Shown: in pieces, positions 60,541 to 64,000 of the stretch | How positions within the stretch are numbered: the stretch's first letter is position 1 | Layout: every line of letters begins with the position of its first letter | From: FEN-1191 sp964528845 | Lineage (GTDB): Bacteria > Pseudomonadota > Gammaproteobacteria > Steroidobacterales > Steroidobacteraceae | Reading direction: 5' to 3' | Assembly (NCBI GenBank): GCA_964528845.1 | Contig: CAZGVE010000004.1 | Span: 67,942-131,941, forward strand | DNA length: 64,000 nt | The notes under the pieces: generated by a model | What the model was told of the DNA's origin: nothing | Database searches by the model: none | What the model saw: the letters and a program-made list of their open reading frames with translations, nothing else | Position numbers and translations under genes: made by a program

Positions 60541-60923
60541 TCCCTCGCCGATGCCGGCTCGTCGTCACCGTCGTCGAAGCGCTCGCGACGTGTCTCGCCC
60601 TCTTCCTCGGCCCGCGCCATCGGTGATGGCTCGGTGACCGCCGTTTCGGCGCTGGTGACCAGGTGGCGCAACACCGCGTCGCTGAACCGGAATGCACCGG
60701 TGAGTTCCGCGAGTGTCTTCTGGTCACACTCGACGTTCAGCAGCACGTAATGGGCCTTGTGGACCTTGGCGATGGGATAGGCGAGCTGCCGCCGGCCCCA
60801 GTCCTCGAGCCGGTGCACGGCACCATTGCCGGCCGCGATCATGCTCTTGTAGCGCTCGATCATGGCCGGAACCTGCTCGCTCTGGTCCGGGTGGACCAGA
60901 AAGACGATCTCATAGTGCCTCAT
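60537..60923 (-). CDS. rpsF: 30S ribosomal protein S6
   Basis: The 128-residue S6, binding S18 on the 30S platform. MRHYEIVFLVHPDQSEQV and KAHYVLLNVECD are typical. The acidic-basic tail after residue 95 is a disordered extension of the kind that RimK glutamylates in E. coli. A perfect Shine-Dalgarno AAGGAGG at 60934-60928 precedes the ATG. Confidence 0.98.
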   Translation of the reverse strand: MRHYEIVFLVHPDQSEQVPAMIERYKSMIAAGNGAVHRLEDWGRRQLAYPIAKVHKAHYVLLNVECDQKTLAELTGAFRFSDAVLRHLVTSAETAVTEPSPMARAEEEGETRRERFDDGDDEPASARE

Positions 60924-61027
60924 GTATCCTCCTTACGGGGTAATGCCGCCCACCCGAGGCGAACGAGGCGCGGTGCGGCAAGGAGTTCCGGCAACATCGA
61001 CGGCCGGGGCGTCGCAAAAGGCCGGCA

Positions 61028-61056
61028 AGGATACAAAAAGCGCCCTGGTTAAGCAA
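61028..61056 (-). promoter_or_regulatory. Putative promoter of the rpsF-rpsR-rplI-dnaB operon
   Basis: On the minus strand TTGCTT (61056-61051) and TATCCT (61033-61028) are exactly 17 bp apart. The -35 overlaps the rlmB stop codon. The rpsF start lies 104 bp downstream of the -10, leaving a leader in which S6/S18 autoregulation could occur. Confidence 0.5.
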
Positions 61057-61804
61057 CGTGGGCATCACGCTGGCGCAGCGCCTCGTATAACAGCATCCCG
61101 GCAGCCACCGACACATTCAGGCTCTCGACCGCGCCCCTGGCGGGCAGACGCGCCAACCAGTCGCAATGCCGTCGGGTCAGCGCTCGCAGCCCGCCGCCCT
61201 CCGCCCCCAGGACCAGCACGCGCGGCCCGGTCATATCCACCTGCGCAGCGGGCCGCGGGCCATCCGGGTCGGCCCCGACGATCCACAGGCCGGCGTCCTT
61301 CAGCAGCGCGAGCATGCGCGCCAGGTTGGTCACGACCGCCACCGGCGTGGTCTCGGCCGCACCTGCCGCGACCTTGCGAGCGGTCGCATTCAACGGTGCG
61401 GCCCGGTCGCGCGGCACCAGCAGCGCGAGTGCACCGCACGCATCAGCGGTGCGCAGGCAGGCGCCGAGATTATGCGGATCCTGGACTCCATCCAGTGCGA
61501 GCACCAGCGGATCGCGCGCCGCGCCCGCCGCGGCGAGCAGCTCGTCCTCGCGCCACGGCTCGAGCCGCAGCACCTCGGCCGCCACACCCTGGTGCACCAC
61601 GTCCCCGAGGCGTGCGCGCAGCCGCGCCGCGTCGATGCGCTCGATTACACGTCCGGCCGCGCTCGCCACCTGCTCGATCCCGGTCGCCCGCTCGTCGGCC
61701 CGGCCTTGCTGCAGCAGGATGCGCAATACCCGGTCCGGATGACGCTGCAGCAGCGCACGTACGGTATGCAGGCCGTAAACAAGTTCAGTCCGTGGCGAGC
61801 TCAA
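61049..61804 (-). CDS. rlmB: 23S rRNA (guanosine-2251-2'-O)-methyltransferase RlmB
   Basis: A 251-residue SpoU-type SPOUT methyltransferase. It has an N-terminal substrate-binding domain and the motifs NLGACLRTADACG near residue 117, VLVLGAEGGGLRAL near 195 and SLNVSVAAGMLLYE near 227. The TTG start at 61804 overlaps the rnr stop by 20 bp. The rnr-rlmB order is as in E. coli. Confidence 0.95.
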   Translation of the reverse strand: MSSPRTELVYGLHTVRALLQRHPDRVLRILLQQGRADERATGIEQVASAAGRVIERIDAARLRARLGDVVHQGVAAEVLRLEPWREDELLAAAGAARDPLVLALDGVQDPHNLGACLRTADACGALALLVPRDRAAPLNATARKVAAGAAETTPVAVVTNLARMLALLKDAGLWIVGADPDGPRPAAQVDMTGPRVLVLGAEGGGLRALTRRHCDWLARLPARGAVESLNVSVAAGMLLYEALRQRDAHVA

Positions 61805-63833
61805 GATCGATCAGTCCTTCCACCGGCTTGACACCCGCCACCACGACACGCAGCCGCGTGCCCGGCGCGAGCCGGCGCTTGCTGCGTGCCCCGAGCCACT
61901 GCCCGCCATCGCGTGCCATCTGATAGTCATCATCGCGCAGCGAGGCCAGCGGCAGCAGCCCATCGACGCCGAGCGCCAGCAGCTGCACGAAGCAGCCGAA
62001 TTCCATCACGGTAGTGATCAGGCCCTCGAAGGTCTGGCCGACACGATCGCGCAGGTAGATGCATTTCAGGAAGGTTGCGACGTAGCGATCGGCCTCGTCG
62101 GCGCGCCGCTCGAGCCGGGACAGATCCGTGCCCTGCGCTGCGAGCGTGGCGTCCTCCCCCAGCACTGCCGGAGGCAGCAATCCGAGCCGCACCCGTAGCG
62201 CCCGATGGATCATAAGATCCGGATAGCGGCGGATCGGGGAGGTGAAGTGCGCGTAGTCCTTCAGGCTCAAGCCGAAATGACCGATGTTCTCGGGCTGATA
62301 CAGCGCCTGGGCCATCGAACGGACGATCAGCGACTCGATGAAGGGACGGCTGCCCGGATCCTGCACCCGCGGCGCGATCGCCGCCAGGTCGCGCGACTGC
62401 ACTTCCTCGGGCAGCTGCAGCTCGATGCCGAGCACGCGCAGCGTCGTGCGCAGCTGCTCGAGCTTGCGCTCGTCGGGCGCGGCGTGCACCCGGAACAGCG
62501 CCGGAATCCGCGCCGTGCGCAGCTCCTGCGCCACGGCGACATTCGCGACGATCATGCATTCCTCGACCAGCCGGTGCGCCTCGTTGCGCGAACTGAATTC
62601 GATTGCGCTGACTCGCTCGCCAGCCTCGATCACGAATTCCGCCTCCGGTGCGTCGAAATCGAGCGCACCGCGCCGACGTCGTGCGGCCAGCAGCGCGTGA
62701 TAGACCTCCACCAGCGGCAGCAGCGCATCGACCGGGAGCCCCAGGCGCCCCCTGGCCGCCGGCTTGCCTTCGAACAGGGCCTCGTGCGCGAGCCCGTAGG
62801 TCAATCGCGCAGCAGAGCGCATCACCGCCGGATAGAAACGGCTCTGCTCGAGCGTCCCGCGGCGCGAGATGCGCATGTCCGCAACCATGCAGAAGCGGTC
62901 CACCTGCGGCTCGAGCGAGCACAGGTGATTGGACAGCGCAGTGGGTAGCATCGGCAGCACGCGCGTCGGGAAGTAGACCGAGGTGCCGCGCGCCCGCGCC
63001 TCGGTATCGAGTGCCGACCCAGGCCGCACGTAGTGGCTGACGTCCGCGATCGCGACCAGCAGGCGGAACGCACCGTCGTCGAGGCGTTCAGCAAAGACCG
63101 CGTCATCGAAATCACGCGCGTCCTCGCCATCGATCGTGACCAGCGGCACGGCGCGCAGATCGACCCGCTGCGCGGCCTCAGCCGCATCGACACTCTTGCC
63201 CCAGTCCGCCGCCTCGCGCAATGCCGCGACCGAAAACTCGACCGGCAGCCCAAATCGGGCGATGGCAGCCTCGGTCGCCATCTCGACGGACCGCTCCGGG
63301 TCGAGCCGCTGCACGACGCGTGCCTCGCCTTCGCGCCCATCCTCCGGATAGCGCAGCATCGTGGCAATGACCCAGTCCCCGACGCGCGCCTCGGGCACGC
63401 TTTCCACGACTTTGCACAGCAAGCCCAGGCGCTGGTCGGCGGCGCGTACGGCGAGCGCACCGCGCCGCCCGGGCTCCACGGTGGCGAGGAAGGACTGTAC
63501 GCCACGCTCGAGGACGTCGAGGACGCGCCCGACGTGGCGGCCCTGCCCGTCCCCTCGCACCTCGATGCGCACTCGATCCCCGTGCATCAACCCCGTCATT
63601 TCCTTTGGGGGTATGAACACCGAGTCGGTGACCGCATCGGTGCGCACGAACCCATAGCCATTTCGGTTGGCGCTCAGCGTCCCTTCGGCCACGATCGGTG
63701 TACCGGACTCGTGTCCACCCGCGCCGCGGCCACCCTGACGCCGCGCGCCGTGCGGGGCTGACTTTCCGTGACCGCGGTCGGCGGTATTGCGCGATCCGGT
63801 TCGCGCCACACGCTGTTTCCCACCGCGCCTCAA
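61785..63833 (-). CDS. rnr: Ribonuclease R, short form
   Basis: A 682-residue RNB-family 3'-5' exoribonuclease. After a basic, glycine-rich N-terminus of about 45 residues come cold-shock domains (GTLSANRNGYGFV near 52), the catalytic RNB domain (IDGEDARDFDDAVF near 237, with its acidic cluster) and a C-terminal S1 domain. The winged-helix N-domain and Lys-rich tail of E. coli RNase R (813 residues) are missing. The TTG start at 63833 lies directly beside the -35 box of tRNA-Leu; GTG at 63809 is an alternative. Confidence 0.93.
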   Translation of the reverse strand: MRRGGKQRVARTGSRNTADRGHGKSAPHGARRQGGRGAGGHESGTPIVAEGTLSANRNGYGFVRTDAVTDSVFIPPKEMTGLMHGDRVRIEVRGDGQGRHVGRVLDVLERGVQSFLATVEPGRRGALAVRAADQRLGLLCKVVESVPEARVGDWVIATMLRYPEDGREGEARVVQRLDPERSVEMATEAAIARFGLPVEFSVAALREAADWGKSVDAAEAAQRVDLRAVPLVTIDGEDARDFDDAVFAERLDDGAFRLLVAIADVSHYVRPGSALDTEARARGTSVYFPTRVLPMLPTALSNHLCSLEPQVDRFCMVADMRISRRGTLEQSRFYPAVMRSAARLTYGLAHEALFEGKPAARGRLGLPVDALLPLVEVYHALLAARRRRGALDFDAPEAEFVIEAGERVSAIEFSSRNEAHRLVEECMIVANVAVAQELRTARIPALFRVHAAPDERKLEQLRTTLRVLGIELQLPEEVQSRDLAAIAPRVQDPGSRPFIESLIVRSMAQALYQPENIGHFGLSLKDYAHFTSPIRRYPDLMIHRALRVRLGLLPPAVLGEDATLAAQGTDLSRLERRADEADRYVATFLKCIYLRDRVGQTFEGLITTVMEFGCFVQLLALGVDGLLPLASLRDDDYQMARDGGQWLGARSKRRLAPGTRLRVVVAGVKPVEGLIDLELATD

Positions 63834-63862
63834 TTGACAGCCCCCGACCCCTTCCGTACATT
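63834..63862 (+). promoter_or_regulatory. Sigma70 promoter of tRNA-Leu
   Basis: A perfect TTGACA (63834-63839) and TACATT (63857-63862) are 17 bp apart. Transcription would begin about 10 bp before the mature tRNA 5' end at 63879. The -35 abuts the rnr start codon on the opposite strand. Confidence 0.75.
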
Positions 63863-63878
63863 GCGCCGCCCACCCGAT

Positions 63879-63963
<85 letters not shown>

Positions 63964-64000
63964 TAATCAATAAGTTATAGTACATTATTAACGTAATAGG
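63964..64000. other. Abrupt AT-rich segment after tRNA-Leu; possible island boundary
   Basis: The last 37 bases hold only 8 G or C, against roughly two thirds GC in the rest of the window. The change happens right at the tRNA 3' end, the usual attachment site for integrases. No coding can be judged in so short a piece. Confidence 0.4.

Overview
The window is a dense, high-GC stretch of bacterial chromosome. The gene set and order point to a gammaproteobacterium near the Xanthomonadales / Nevskiales / Steroidobacterales group. Supporting signs are divergent orn and rsgA, the run gcvR-bcp-phoH-bepA beside dapA, a separate mlaA facing mlaFEDCB, and rpsP-rimM-trmD-rplS and rpsF-rpsR-rplI-dnaB-alr in the usual order. 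The placement is inferred from gene content and not from any search. Genes are packed with many 1-20 bp overlaps, GTG and TTG starts are common, and I see no insertion sequence, CRISPR array or prophage.

Layout. 1-2.7 kb: the membrane arm of a Hyf (hydrogenase-4-like) complex, cut by the window edge. 2.8-9.0 kb: a complete protocatechuate 4,5-cleavage (meta) pathway in two converging arms, a plus arm (RHH protein, ligK, galD) and a minus arm (ligI-ligA-ligB-ligC-ligJ). 9.1-11.9 kb: sulfate activation (cysD, cysNC). 11.9-15.3 kb: the Anbu protease / circularly permuted ATP-grasp / alpha-E cluster, whose biological role is unsettled. 15.3-19.8 kb: hemD, a MarR regulator, N-carbamoylputrescine amidase, a Gfo/Idh/MocA oxidoreductase and small membrane proteins. 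20-28 kb: prc, a coiled-coil protein of unknown function, a DUF1249 protein, orn, rsgA, then tRNA-Ser, 4.5S RNA, dnaX, ybaB and recR.

28.2-34.7 kb: dapA with a short BamC-like lipoprotein, gcvR, a Bcp peroxiredoxin with a histone-like tail, phoH, bepA and mlaA. 34.7-38.9 kb: mlaFEDCB and a class I aldolase. 39.0-45.8 kb: a SUF iron-sulfur operon with its Rrf2 regulator, then sixA. 45.8-53.8 kb: sppA, rplS-trmD-rimM-rpsP, ffh, a CNNM/CBS protein and radA. 54.0-55.6 kb: a PP2C phosphatase and a double-FHA protein. 55.6-63.8 kb: a ClC channel, alr, dnaB, rplI, rpsR, rpsF, rlmB and rnr. The window ends with tRNA-Leu(CAG) and an abrupt AT-rich tail.

Most genes are housekeeping. The points I would look at again are the Anbu/ATP-grasp/alpha-E cluster running into cysDNC; the shortened BamC-like lipoprotein; the DNA-binding-like tail on Bcp; two genes that appear to need non-standard start codons (ligK with ATC, rimM with CTG); a perfect CRP-type palindrome before an unrecognised small gene; and the tRNA-Leu boundary, which looks like an island attachment site.
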